Assembly (NCBI RefSeq): GCF_012933465.1
Contig: NZ_JABBND010000017.1
Span: 62,001 to 126,000 of the forward strand
Direction of reading: 5' to 3'
Length of the DNA stretch: 64,000 nt
Source of the DNA: Actinomycetospora sp. TBRC 11914
Lineage (GTDB): Bacteria > Actinomycetota > Actinomycetes > Mycobacteriales > Pseudonocardiaceae
Positions 1 to 8,286 of this stretch are shown here, one piece after another (positions within the stretch are counted from its first letter, which is position 1; each line of letters begins with the position of its first letter). A model generated the notes under the pieces. The model was given only the letters and a program-made list of their open reading frames with translations. It was not told the DNA's origin and ran no database searches. The position numbers were made by a program, and so were the translations under genes.

Positions 1-963
1 CAGGTGCAGCGAACGCGCGATGTCGGCGGTGTCGACGCCCTGGAGCACCAGCCCGACGACGTCGCGCTCCCGCCCGGTCAGCCCGTAGGCCGACACCACC
101 AGCGGCACGATCTCCGGGGGACGGGCGTCGTCGATGGTCACGACGACGTCGCGCCCGGTGCCCGAGGCGTCGACGAGCAGGGACGCGTCCGCGACGACCC
201 ACCGGCCGTCCTGGGCGCGCAGCCGGGCCCGCGGGTTGACCGAGCCCGGCGTCGTCGCGCTGCGCCGCGCGGCCGCGACGAGGCAGTCGACGACGTGGGG
301 CAGCGGGCCCGCGTCGAGCCGGTCGCAGCCGAGGGCGGCCAGGCGGGCGGCCGCCCCGGCGTTGGCCTGCCGCAGCTCCCCGTCGGTCCCGACGACGAGC
401 ACAGCCGGTCCGCTCGGGCCGAGCGCCTCGCCCTGCGTGGCCATCCCGGTGACGATGCCGGCGCGCAGGCCCCGGGCGAAGGCGGGCGCCACCGACGCCA
501 CGAACTCCTGCTCGGCGGCGGTGAACGTCCGCGTCCCGTCGTGGAAGAGGGCCAGGCCGCCCCAGGTCGCGTCGTCGATCCGCAGCGTCGCGCGCAGCTC
601 GTCGGTGTAGTCCCAGACGGGCGCGAACAGCTCGGTGTAGCGGCGGGAGCGGCCGACGTCCCCGCTGGTCGTCGTCGCCAGGCCGACCACGCGGGTCCCC
701 GCGGCGGTGAGCGAGCGGAAGTCGTAGAGGTCGTCGGCGACGTACTCGTGGAAGGCCCACTCGGCGTCGTGATCGTCGTCGAGGGCCCCGGTCTTCACCG
801 TCGAGGTGACGATGTGGGTGGCCGGGTCCATCGTCGCGAGGCACGCCGACGCGAACGGCATGCCCTGGCGGAGCACCTCGAGAGCGGTGTTCCCGAAGGT
901 CCGCCAGTCGAGCCCCGCGCCCGCGAGCCCGTCGAGCTGTGCGCGGACGCGATCGGCGGTCAT
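1..963 (-). CDS. LuxR-family transcriptional regulator, 3' end cut by window edge
   Basis: The reverse strand from the ATG at 963 reads as one open frame to the window edge (321 codons, no stop). The last visible residues, LTGRERDVVGLVLQGVDTAD, are the first helices of a LuxR/GerE helix-turn-helix, so the DNA-binding domain is C-terminal and its end is missing. The preceding ~290 residues look like a GAF/PAS-type sensor region, but I see no diagnostic ligand motif. It is divergent from the RidA/FAD-oxidase pair at 1087, with a strong palindrome between them, so it may control that pair and itself. The LuxR call is firm; the signal is unknown. Confidence 0.8.
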   Translation of the reverse strand, partial: MTADRVRAQLDGLAGAGLDWRTFGNTALEVLRQGMPFASACLATMDPATHIVTSTVKTGALDDDHDAEWAFHEYVADDLYDFRSLTAAGTRVVGLATTTSGDVGRSRRYTELFAPVWDYTDELRATLRIDDATWGGLALFHDGTRTFTAAEQEFVASVAPAFARGLRAGIVTGMATQGEALGPSGPAVLVVGTDGELRQANAGAAARLAALGCDRLDAGPLPHVVDCLVAAARRSATTPGSVNPRARLRAQDGRWVVADASLLVDASGTGRDVVVTIDDARPPEIVPLVVSAYGLTGRERDVVGLVLQGVDTADIARSLHL

Positions 964-1009
964 TCCCCCCATGTGACGCAGAGTAGATCACCCTGCTCTG
1001 ATCGGGTAC

Positions 1010-1048
1010 CCCCAGAAATCTGGGGCACGGAGTCCCCAGATCGCTGGG
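1010..1048. promoter_or_regulatory. Tandem inverted repeats between luxR-type gene and ridA-type gene
   Basis: CCCCAGA-AA-TCTGGGG (1010-1025) is a 7-bp-arm dyad. It is followed by CCCAG-ATCG-CTGGG (1035-1048), which reuses the CCCAG half-site. It lies in the only intergenic space between the divergent LuxR-type regulator and the RidA gene, which suggests an operator. Binding is inferred. Confidence 0.45.
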
Positions 1049-1086
1049 ATGGGCCGCCGGCGTCGGGGCGCGCAGGCTTCTCCCCC

Positions 1087-1500
1087 ATGACGAACACCGA
1101 AGTCAACGCCCCGGTCCGCATCAACCCGACCACGTGGAACCTCGGCTTCCACTACGACCAGGCCCAGCTCCGCCCCGCCCCGAGCCAGCTACTCACCGTG
1201 GCAGGCCAGGGACCGATCGACGCCGACGGCGCCTTCCTGCACGCCGGCGACGTCGCCGCCCAGATGGCCCTCGCCGTCGCCAACGTCGAGGACCTCCTCG
1301 CCCGCGGCGGCATGGACCTGCGCGACGTGCTGCGGCTGACGATCTACGTCACCGACATGGACGCCGCCCTCGGCGCCTACGGCTCGCTCGTCGAGCGGCT
1401 CGCCGCCCTCGGCGCCACCCCGCCGGCGACGCTCGTCGAGGTCCGCCGCCTCGCGATCCCCGGCATGGCCGTCGAGATCGACGCCACCGCCGGCCGATGA
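1087..1500 (+). CDS. RidA family (YjgF/YER057c/UK114) protein
   Basis: A 137-residue protein, the usual RidA length. RidA proteins hydrolyse reactive enamine/imine intermediates; many operonic relatives serve specific catabolic pathways. The C-terminal part carries the family pattern (RLTIYVTDM, then PPATLVEVRRLAIPGMAVEID), including the Arg that binds substrate carboxylates in characterised members. The ATG at 1087 starts the homologous region (WNLGFHYDQA). It is followed after 78 bp by a co-directional FAD oxidase, so the pair may handle an amine or imine product of the oxidase. That coupling is inferred from position. Confidence 0.85.
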   Translation: MTNTEVNAPVRINPTTWNLGFHYDQAQLRPAPSQLLTVAGQGPIDADGAFLHAGDVAAQMALAVANVEDLLARGGMDLRDVLRLTIYVTDMDAALGAYGSLVERLAALGATPPATLVEVRRLAIPGMAVEIDATAGR

Positions 1501-1578
1501 GCCCCGCTCCCGTGCGGGAGCTCCCGCCCGGGAGCCGTCCGCACTCCCCCGCCACCCCCACCCGCAAGGAGACCCGCC

Positions 1579-2937
1579 ATGTCCGTCGCCCCGTCCACCT
1601 CCGCCGGGATCGACTCCCCCGCGACCCTTTCGCCCGCTGACCCCGGGTACGAGGCCGCCGTCGCCGCCTTCAACACCACCGTCACCCCACGCCCGGCCCT
1701 GGTCGTGGAGGCCCGCAGTCCCGACGACGTCGTCGCCGCGGTCCGCCGGGCGGCCGCCGAGGGCCTGGCGGTCACCGTCCAGGCCACCGGCCACGGGCTG
1801 GTCGACGACCTCGCCGGCTCGCTGCTCGTCTCCACCCGCCACCTCGACACGGTGCGCGTCGATCCCGCGACCGCCACGGCCGTCGTCGGGGGCGGTGCCA
1901 CCTGGAAGCAGGTCATCGCGGCCGCCGCGCCGCACGGCCTCATGCCGATCTGCGGCTCGTCGTCCGGGGTCGGCGTCGCGGGCTTCCTGCTCGGCGGCGG
2001 GCACGGTCCGCTCTCCCGGGAGTTCGGCGTCGGGTCCGACCACCTGCGCCGGGTCCGGATCGTCACCGCCGACGGCGTCGAGCGCGACGTCGACGCCGAC
2101 CGCGACCCCGAGCTCTTCGCCGCGCTGCGCGGCGGCAAGGCCGGGTTCGGGGTCGTCACCGAGCTCGAGGTCGGGCTCGTCCCGGTGACCCGGTTGTACG
2201 CGGGCGGCGTGTTCTTCCCCGGCGAGGCCGCACGGGAGATCCTGCCCGCCTGGCGGGACTGGGTGACGACGCTGCCCGACGAGGCCTCCAGCTCGATCGC
2301 GCTGCTGCGCCTGCCCCCGGACCCGTCGCTGCCGCCCCCGCTGCAGGGCCGCTTCGTCGTGCACCTGCGGTTCACGACGACGGCCTCGGCGGAGGAGGGC
2401 GCGGCGATGCTCGCCCCGGTGCGGTCGCTCGCCGAGCCGATCGCCGACCTCGTCGCCGAGATGCCGGCTGCCGGGCTGGACGCGGTGCACTCCGACCCCA
2501 CCGACCCGATGCCGGTGTGGGACGGCTCCGCGCTGCTCTCCGACCTCCCCGACGCCGCTCTGGAAGCGCTCCTCGCGGTGGCCGGACCCGGCGTCGAGAC
2601 CCCGCTGATCATGGCGGAGCTCCGCGCCCTCGGCGGCGCGATCGACCGGGGCCGCGGCGGGCCCGACTCGGTCGCCGGGCGGGGCGCGGCGTTCGCGCTC
2701 TACTCGCTGGCGCCGATGTTCCCGCCGGTGGCCGGGGTCGCGCCCGCGGTCGCGAAGGGCGTGGTCGACGCGCTCGCGCCGTGGGCGGTGGGCGCCCTGC
2801 CCAACTTCCGCGGCGCCGACCACGGCGGCGTCCTCGGCCCGCTGTGGGACGACGCGGTGTTCGCGCGGCTGCTGGAGGTCGCGCGCCGGTACGACCCGGA
2901 GGGCGTGTTCCGCCGGTCCGGGATCCGGTTGGTCTGA
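1579..2937 (+). CDS. FAD-binding oxidoreductase, PCMH/berberine-bridge type
   Basis: A 452-residue protein with the PCMH-type FAD domain (about residues 35-205). GHG within VTVQATGHG occupies the position of the flavin-linked His of 6-hydroxynicotine-oxidase-like enzymes, and GGGHGPLSREFGVGSDHL is the conserved FAD/pyrophosphate loop. The C-terminus (ARRYDPEGVFR) is the BBE tail. AAGGAG at 1565-1570 supports the ATG at 1579. Such enzymes oxidise alcohols, amines or sugars with O2; the substrate cannot be read from sequence. It probably forms a unit with the upstream RidA gene. The stop at 2935-2937 lies just before a long palindrome. Confidence 0.85.
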   Translation: MSVAPSTSAGIDSPATLSPADPGYEAAVAAFNTTVTPRPALVVEARSPDDVVAAVRRAAAEGLAVTVQATGHGLVDDLAGSLLVSTRHLDTVRVDPATATAVVGGGATWKQVIAAAAPHGLMPICGSSSGVGVAGFLLGGGHGPLSREFGVGSDHLRRVRIVTADGVERDVDADRDPELFAALRGGKAGFGVVTELEVGLVPVTRLYAGGVFFPGEAAREILPAWRDWVTTLPDEASSSIALLRLPPDPSLPPPLQGRFVVHLRFTTTASAEEGAAMLAPVRSLAEPIADLVAEMPAAGLDAVHSDPTDPMPVWDGSALLSDLPDAALEALLAVAGPGVETPLIMAELRALGGAIDRGRGGPDSVAGRGAAFALYSLAPMFPPVAGVAPAVAKGVVDALAPWAVGALPNFRGADHGGVLGPLWDDAVFARLLEVARRYDPEGVFRRSGIRLV

Positions 2938-2945
2938 CCCCCGCG

Positions 2946-3004
2946 GCACGCACGACCGGCCGGTTCGTGACCATCGATGGTCACGAACCGGCCGTTCGTG
3001 CGTC
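2946..3004. repeat. Intergenic palindrome, family D
   Basis: A perfect 38-bp palindrome (2957-2994) centred on ATCGAT, with arms CGGCCGGTTCGTGACCAT, and outer arms GCACGCACGA/TTCGTGCGT. It lies between convergent genes. The minus-strand TGA stop of the CoxS-CoxG gene (2981-2983) lies in its right arm, so the element encodes that protein's last residues. It may act as a bidirectional terminator. Confidence 0.8.
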
Positions 3005-4174
3005 GCGGCGTCGCCGCAGGACCGCCCGCAGGCGGGCCCGGAGCGCGGCCAGCACCAGCCGGACCGGGCTCGGGCCCGACCGCGGCGCCGGGGCCTCGCC
3101 GGTGCGGGCCGCCTCGTCGACCGAGGCCGCGAACTGCTCGAACAGCCGCCGGGACACGTCGCCGGCCAGCGCCCGGCCGAACTGCGCGACGCGGCCGGAG
3201 AGGTGCACGTCGGCGCCCGCGCGCAGCGTCGTGCCGCCGTCCTCCCGGCCGTCCGCGGCGAGACGGATGACGGCGTGGGTGCTCGACCCACCCCGGTCGG
3301 CGCCCTGGGCCAGCACCCGCATGACGTGCGCGGCGGGGTCGTGCTCGACGACGTGGGCGAGCCCGTCGAAGGCCAGCGACACCGGCCCGAGGGCGACCTT
3401 CGCCGCCCCGCGGTAGCGGCCGCCGCCGAGGTCGGCGGTCATCTCGGCGCCGGGCAGGCAGGCGGCGAGGCGTTCGAAGTCGGCGAGCACCGCCCAGACG
3501 TCCTCGACGGGCGACGCCAGCGCCTCCTCGACCTCGACGGTCACCGTCGGCGGACCGGACGGGACCGTGATCTCGGCGGGAGCGCCGGCGGCGTCCTCGT
3601 CGTGCCCGGACGCCGGTGCCGCGGCGCTCGCGGACCCGGACCGCCCGACGAGGGCCGCGGGGACCGCGGCACGCGGCGCCGGGACGCCCTCGGGGTGGGC
3701 CACCGCGACGTCGGCGACGGCCGCGAGGATCCCGCGGTAGCCGGTGCAGCGGCAGAGCACGCCGGACATGTCCTCGGCGAGCGTGGCCTCGTCGTAGGTG
3801 CCGCCGGCGAGCAGGTCGTACGACGACATCAGCATCCCGGGCGTGCAGAACCCGCACTGCAGGGCGTGGTGGTGCGAGAACGCCCGCTGCAGCGGGTGCT
3901 GGTCGCCCGCGCTGCCGAGACCCTCCACCGTCGTGATCTCCGCGCCCTCGCACTGCACCGCGAAGAGCAGGCAGGCCCGGGCGGCCTCGCCGTCGACGAG
4001 CACCGTGCACATCCCGCACACCCCGTGCTCGCACCCGACGTGCGTCCCGGTGAGGCCGAGCCGGTCGCGCAGCACGTCGGAGAGGGTCGTGCGGGGTGCG
4101 ACGGCGAGGGTGGTCTCCCGGCCGTTGACGGTGAGGGTGAGCTCGGCGGTGGCGTCGGCGGCGATGTGGGTCAT
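2981..4174 (-). CDS. Molybdenum hydroxylase 2Fe-2S subunit (CoxS) fused to CoxG domain
   Basis: A 397-residue protein. Residues 10-90 form a plant-type 2Fe-2S domain (Cys48, 53, 56, 68). Residues 95-155 form the second, helical 2Fe-2S domain (Cys107, 110, 141, 143). After a Pro/Ala/Ser linker, residues about 209-365 form an SRPBCC/CoxG domain, followed by a basic tail. CoxS carries electrons from the Mo site to FAD. CoxG normally is a separate protein linked to membrane association or maturation of CO dehydrogenase. It is the last gene of the operon, its ATG overlapping the upstream CoxM stop (ATGA). Its stop codon lies inside palindrome D. Confidence 0.9.
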   Translation of the reverse strand: MTHIAADATAELTLTVNGRETTLAVAPRTTLSDVLRDRLGLTGTHVGCEHGVCGMCTVLVDGEAARACLLFAVQCEGAEITTVEGLGSAGDQHPLQRAFSHHHALQCGFCTPGMLMSSYDLLAGGTYDEATLAEDMSGVLCRCTGYRGILAAVADVAVAHPEGVPAPRAAVPAALVGRSGSASAAAPASGHDEDAAGAPAEITVPSGPPTVTVEVEEALASPVEDVWAVLADFERLAACLPGAEMTADLGGGRYRGAAKVALGPVSLAFDGLAHVVEHDPAAHVMRVLAQGADRGGSSTHAVIRLAADGREDGGTTLRAGADVHLSGRVAQFGRALAGDVSRRLFEQFAASVDEAARTGEAPAPRSGPSPVRLVLAALRARLRAVLRRRRDARTAGS

Positions 4175-5028
4175 GCGAGGGCCTCCCGGTGGGCGCGGGC
4201 GAGCTCGCGGGCGGCGAGCACGCCGAGCAGGCGGGCGCGGTAGGCGGTGGAGCCGTGGGCGTCGCCGGCGGTGTCGACCACCTCGGCGGCCAGCGCCGCG
4301 GTGGCCGGCCGGAGCTCGGCCTCGGTGGTCGCGTCCGCCAGCAGGTCGGTGACGTCGCGGACGACGGGCCGGTCGGAGACGCCGAACGCGGCCAGCGTCG
4401 CGTCCCGCAGTGCCCCCGACGACGAGGCCCGCACCCGCACCGCCACCCCGGCCAGCGCGAAGTCGCCGTGCCGGCGGGCGATCTCGGCGAACCCGAAGCC
4501 CTCACCCGGACCCGCCGTCGGGAACCGCACGCCGGTGACGAGCTCGTCGGGGGACACGGCCGTCGTCATCGCGCCCGTGACGAACGACGCGGCGGGCACC
4601 TCCCGGTCCCCGTGCGGGCCGGTGACCTCGACGACCGCGCCGAGGCACGCGGCGACGGCGGGCAGCTCGGCCGCGGGGTCGGCGTGGGCGAGGCTCCCGC
4701 AGACCGTGCCGCGGCTGCGCAGCTCGCGGTGCCCGACGAAGGGCATCGCGCGCCCGATCAGCGGGACGGCGGCCGTGAGCGGGTCGCGCTCGACGCGGCG
4801 CTGGCGCACCGCGGCGCCCAGGCACAGCTCGTCGCCGCGGCGTTCGAGGCGCCCGAGCTCGGACAGCGCGGTGATGTCGACGAGCGTGCCCGGGCGGCCC
4901 AGCCGCATCGCGAGCACGGGGACCAGGGACTGGCCGCCGGCGAGCACCTTGGCGTCGCCGGTGGCCAGCGTGTCCACCGCCTCGGCGACGCTGGCGGGGC
5001 GGTGGTAGGCGAAGGGCGCGGCCTTCAT
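4171..5028 (-). CDS. Molybdenum hydroxylase FAD-binding medium subunit (CoxM-like)
   Basis: A 285-residue protein, normal for CoxM. The N-terminus KAAPFAYHRPASVAEAV and the AGGQSLVPVLAMRL motif (about residues 31-44) form the FAD pyrophosphate loop. GTVCGSLAHADPAAELPAV is the second FAD-contact motif of the XDH/CO-dehydrogenase middle subunit. The ATG at 5028 matches the conserved family N-terminus; upstream codons are spurious. It receives electrons from the CoxS-CoxG fusion and passes them to the external acceptor. It overlaps the CoxS gene by 4 nt and starts 19 nt after the enoyl-CoA hydratase stop. Confidence 0.9.
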   Translation of the reverse strand: MKAAPFAYHRPASVAEAVDTLATGDAKVLAGGQSLVPVLAMRLGRPGTLVDITALSELGRLERRGDELCLGAAVRQRRVERDPLTAAVPLIGRAMPFVGHRELRSRGTVCGSLAHADPAAELPAVAACLGAVVEVTGPHGDREVPAASFVTGAMTTAVSPDELVTGVRFPTAGPGEGFGFAEIARRHGDFALAGVAVRVRASSSGALRDATLAAFGVSDRPVVRDVTDLLADATTEAELRPATAALAAEVVDTAGDAHGSTAYRARLLGVLAARELARAHREALA

Positions 5029-5047
5029 CGGATCGACTCCAGCACGT

Positions 5048-5827
5048 CTAGCGCCCCGTGAAGTGCGGCGCGCGCTTCTCGGTGAACGCGGCGACGCCCT
5101 CGGCGAAGTCGTGGCTCGAGCGCAGCATCGCGTACGCCTTGCGCTCCAGCTCGATGCCCGAGTACAGCGGCGCGTCCACACCGCGGTCGAGCACCTCCTT
5201 CGCGGTGCGCAGCGCCATCGGGGAGAAGCCGAGCAGCTTGTCGAGCAGGGCGTCGGTGGCCTTGTCGAGGGCCTCGCGGTCGGGGTGCAGCTCGGCGACG
5301 AGGCCCCAGTCGGCGGCCTCGGCGCCGGTGATCCGCTTCGCGGTCATGACGTGGTGCTTGGCCCGCGACAGCCCGATGAGCCGGGCCAGCCGCTGGGTGC
5401 CGCCCGAGCCGGGGATCATCCCGAGGTTCATCTCCGGGAGGGCGAACCGGCTGCGCTCGGTGGCGAGCCGGATGTCGCAGGACAGGACGAGCTCGAGACC
5501 GACGCCGAAGCAGTAGCCGTCGACGGCGACGACGACGGGCTTGGGGGAGCGCGACGCGGCCGTCACCTCGTGGCCGAGGTCGGTGAAGTCGATCGGGTCG
5601 ACCTCCATGAAGCCGGCGATGTCGCCGCCGGAGGAGAAGTGCTCGCCGTCGGAGCGCACCAGCACCACCCGGACGTCGTCGTCCCGGTCGATCTCGGCGA
5701 ACCGCGCCGCGACCGCGGAGCGCATCTCCCACGTGATCACCGTGTACGGGCCGTGGGACAGCACGAGGTGCGCGACGCGCCCGTCGTGCGAGCGTTCGAG
5801 CCGCACCTCGCCGCCGGTCAGTGCCAT
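5048..5827 (-). CDS. Enoyl-CoA hydratase/isomerase (crotonase) family protein
   Basis: A 259-residue crotonase. HFSSGGDIAGF forms the first half of the oxyanion hole, and YCFGVGLELVLSCDIR with PEMNLGMIPGSGGTQRL supplies both Glu residues used by true hydratases. It probably hydrates, isomerises or cleaves an unsaturated acyl-CoA. It is embedded in an operon with a CoA ligase and a molybdenum hydroxylase, so the substrate is probably an aromatic or alicyclic acyl-CoA (inferred). Its ATG overlaps the upstream CoxL stop (TGATG), so translation is coupled. Confidence 0.9.
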   Translation of the reverse strand: MALTGGEVRLERSHDGRVAHLVLSHGPYTVITWEMRSAVAARFAEIDRDDDVRVVLVRSDGEHFSSGGDIAGFMEVDPIDFTDLGHEVTAASRSPKPVVVAVDGYCFGVGLELVLSCDIRLATERSRFALPEMNLGMIPGSGGTQRLARLIGLSRAKHHVMTAKRITGAEAADWGLVAELHPDREALDKATDALLDKLLGFSPMALRTAKEVLDRGVDAPLYSGIELERKAYAMLRSSHDFAEGVAAFTEKRAPHFTGR

Positions 5828-8286
5828 CAGGGGAGCCCTCCTTCGTCGGGCACGTGAACGGATGTGGTCGCCGGAGCGACCACATCCGTGCACATGCGCT
5901 GGAACAGCGCCTCGCCGTGCAGGGGCAGCGAGTCGATCACGACGCCGGCCGGGGCCAGCGCGTCCGCGACCGCGTTGGCGATCGCGACGGGCAGGCTCAT
6001 CGAGCTGCCCTCCCCGCAGCCCTTCGCGCCGAGCGGGGTCAGCGGCGACGGGGACTCGAGGTGGTCGGAGACGAGGTCGAAGCCGGTCTCGGCGCTCGTC
6101 GGGCAGAGGTAGTCCAGGAACGTCGCCGACTGCGGCTGTCCGGCGTCGGAGTACCGGAACTCCTCGTAGAGCGCGCCGCCGAGCCCGTGCACGAGCGCGC
6201 CGAGCACCTGGCCCTCGAGCAGCACCGGGTCGAGCACGGTGCCGGCGTCGTGGACGCTCGCGACCCGGTCCAGCGTGATCTCGAGGGTGTCCGGGTCGAT
6301 CCGCACGCCGACCATCTCGGCGACGAAGCCGTAGCAGAGCGACGAGTTGATCCTGTCCTCCGCGGTGGCCGCGACCGCCTCGGGCGGGCGGAACTCCCCC
6401 TCGGCGCTGGTCCTCGCCGGCACCTCGGCCGGGAGCGAGCCCGGGTCCCAGTGGATGAGCCCGGCCGCGTGGCGGAAGCGGCAGGAGGTTCCCGACGACG
6501 GGTCCCGCACCTCGCCGTCCGCGAGCTCCAGCCGGGCCGCGGCGTCCGGTGCGAGCCCGAGCAGCACCGTCGCCGCCCCGCGCACCGACTCGGCGAGCCG
6601 GTCGACGGCCGCGATCACCGCGCTGGTCACCAGCGGGGCGAACCGGGAGGAGTAGCTCCCGGAGGTGACCGTCCACGGCGTCGTCGCGGTGTCCATCTCG
6701 ATGCGCGCGCGGACCTGCTCCACCGGCAGGCCGAGCCGGTCGGCGGCGACCCGCCGGGCCACCGTCGCGTGGCCCTGGCCCTGCGGCACCGAGCCGAGCA
6801 GCACCGTCACCACGCCCTGGACGTCGACCGAGGCGCGCACGATCTCGGTGGAGCCGGACTTGTCGCGGCCCGGCGTGCGGTCCTGCGCGGGCGTCGCGAG
6901 CCCGACGTAGCCGATGTTGGTGCCCGAGGGGTCGACCACCAGCGCGAGCCCGACGCCGTAGTACGCGCCCGCCTCGCGCGCGGCGACCTGCCGGGCCCGC
7001 AGCTCGTCGTACCCGCCCTTGGTCACGAGCATCTCGAGGGCGCGGGCGTAGTCGCCGGAGTCGTAGAGCCCGCCGGTCGGGGTGCGGTGGGGGAAGGTCC
7101 GGACGAGGTTGCGGCGGCGGACCTCGGCGACGTCGAGACCCGTCGTCGTCGCCACCGCGTCCATCAGCCGTTCGAGCCCGAAGTAGAGCTGTTGGCCGCC
7201 GAAGCCGCGGTTGAGCCCGGTCGGGGCGCGGTTGGTGACGACGGCGCGGGCCCGGATGGCGACCGCGGGCACGTCGTAGGCGCCGGTGATGTTGCCGAAG
7301 CAGCGGTAGAGCGTGGACGGTTCGGGCGGGCGGAGGTAGGCCCCGACGTCGTCGACGAGGTCGGCCCGGAGGGCCGCGACCCGGCCGTCCTCCGACACCG
7401 CCGCCTCGAACGCCATGACCCGTCCGGCGCCGGACGAGCTGGCGAGCAGGTGCTCGATCCGGTCCTCGGTCCAGCGCACGGGTCGCCCGGCGTGCTTCGA
7501 CGCGAGCGCCATGAGCACGACGTAGGGGTAGATGCCGGACTTGATGCCGAAGCTCCCGCCGATGTCGGCCGGGACGTGCAGGCGGAACCGGCTGGTCGGG
7601 AGGCCCAGCGCGCCGGCCGCGACCGGCACCATCGTGAACGGGCCGTGGAAGTTGGCCCACGCCTGGACCGCCGGCCCGTCGGCGTCCTCGCTCCAGCGGG
7701 CGACGACGCCGTAGGTCTCCATCGGCACCGACGAGTAGCGCGGGAACGTGTACTCGCCGCGGACGGTGTGGGCGGCGGCGGCGAAGGCGCCCTCGACGTC
7801 GCCGAAGGCGAAGGTGCGGTCGGTGGCGACGTTGGTGCCGGCCTCGTCGTGCAGCAGCGGCGCGTCCGGCTCGAGGGCGCGGCGCGTGTCGACGACGACG
7901 TCGAGCGGCTCGTAGTCGATGACGACCAGCTCGGCGGCGTCCTCGGCGACGTAGCGGTCGGTCGCGACGACGACGGCGACCGGCTCGCCCACGTAGCGGG
8001 CGGTGTCCACGGCGCTGGGGAGGTAGGGCATCGGCGTCGCGGTGGAGAGCGGGAACGGCCGGACGGCGGCGCGCACCTCGTCGGGGCCGATGACGGCGGC
8101 GACGCCGGGGTGGTTCCGGGCGCGCTCCAGGTCGGCGCCGCGGACGCGGGCGTGGGGGTGGGGGCTGCGGACGACGGCGGCGACGAGGGTGCCGGGCAGC
8201 GGGTCGAGGTCGTCGAGGAACGCGCCGGTGCCGCTGACCAGCGCGGCGTCCTCGTCGCGGGCGGGGGTCCAGGTGGGCTCGCTCAT
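5827..8286 (-). CDS. Molybdenum hydroxylase large subunit, xanthine dehydrogenase/CoxL family
   Basis: An 819-residue molybdopterin-binding subunit. ADIGGSFGIKSG (about 240-251) is the GGxFG cofactor motif. The active-site loop reads GLNRGFGG (about 357-364), neither the AYxCSFR of true CO dehydrogenase nor the AYRGAGR of form II, so the substrate is not CO. LGAKGCGEGSS near residue 750 carries the catalytic Glu. With the ligase and hydratase this suggests hydroxylation or reductive dehydroxylation of an aromatic CoA ester, like 4-hydroxybenzoyl-CoA reductase (inference). The last ~20 residues are encoded by palindrome B1. The ATG overlaps the ligase stop. Confidence 0.9.
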   Translation of the reverse strand: MSEPTWTPARDEDAALVSGTGAFLDDLDPLPGTLVAAVVRSPHPHARVRGADLERARNHPGVAAVIGPDEVRAAVRPFPLSTATPMPYLPSAVDTARYVGEPVAVVVATDRYVAEDAAELVVIDYEPLDVVVDTRRALEPDAPLLHDEAGTNVATDRTFAFGDVEGAFAAAAHTVRGEYTFPRYSSVPMETYGVVARWSEDADGPAVQAWANFHGPFTMVPVAAGALGLPTSRFRLHVPADIGGSFGIKSGIYPYVVLMALASKHAGRPVRWTEDRIEHLLASSSGAGRVMAFEAAVSEDGRVAALRADLVDDVGAYLRPPEPSTLYRCFGNITGAYDVPAVAIRARAVVTNRAPTGLNRGFGGQQLYFGLERLMDAVATTTGLDVAEVRRRNLVRTFPHRTPTGGLYDSGDYARALEMLVTKGGYDELRARQVAAREAGAYYGVGLALVVDPSGTNIGYVGLATPAQDRTPGRDKSGSTEIVRASVDVQGVVTVLLGSVPQGQGHATVARRVAADRLGLPVEQVRARIEMDTATTPWTVTSGSYSSRFAPLVTSAVIAAVDRLAESVRGAATVLLGLAPDAAARLELADGEVRDPSSGTSCRFRHAAGLIHWDPGSLPAEVPARTSAEGEFRPPEAVAATAEDRINSSLCYGFVAEMVGVRIDPDTLEITLDRVASVHDAGTVLDPVLLEGQVLGALVHGLGGALYEEFRYSDAGQPQSATFLDYLCPTSAETGFDLVSDHLESPSPLTPLGAKGCGEGSSMSLPVAIANAVADALAPAGVVIDSLPLHGEALFQRMCTDVVAPATTSVHVPDEGGLP
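5851..5896. repeat. Palindrome family B, copy 1 (inside 3' end of coxL-type gene)
   Basis: Arms GTGAACGGATGTGGTCGC and GCGACCACATCCGTGCAC around a CGGA loop (5854-5893). Nearly identical to the copy at 23688-23735. Here it lies within the last codons of the CoxL-type gene, so it adds a C-terminal extension. Confidence 0.8.

Noticed and set aside
4-1086. Plus-strand open frame over the first kilobase
   Set aside because: It is the antisense shadow of the LuxR gene; only the RidA part from 1087 has family similarity.
5827-8286. CO dehydrogenase large subunit
   Set aside because: The loop reads GLNRGFGG instead of AYxCSFR, and the operon holds a CoA ligase and crotonase.
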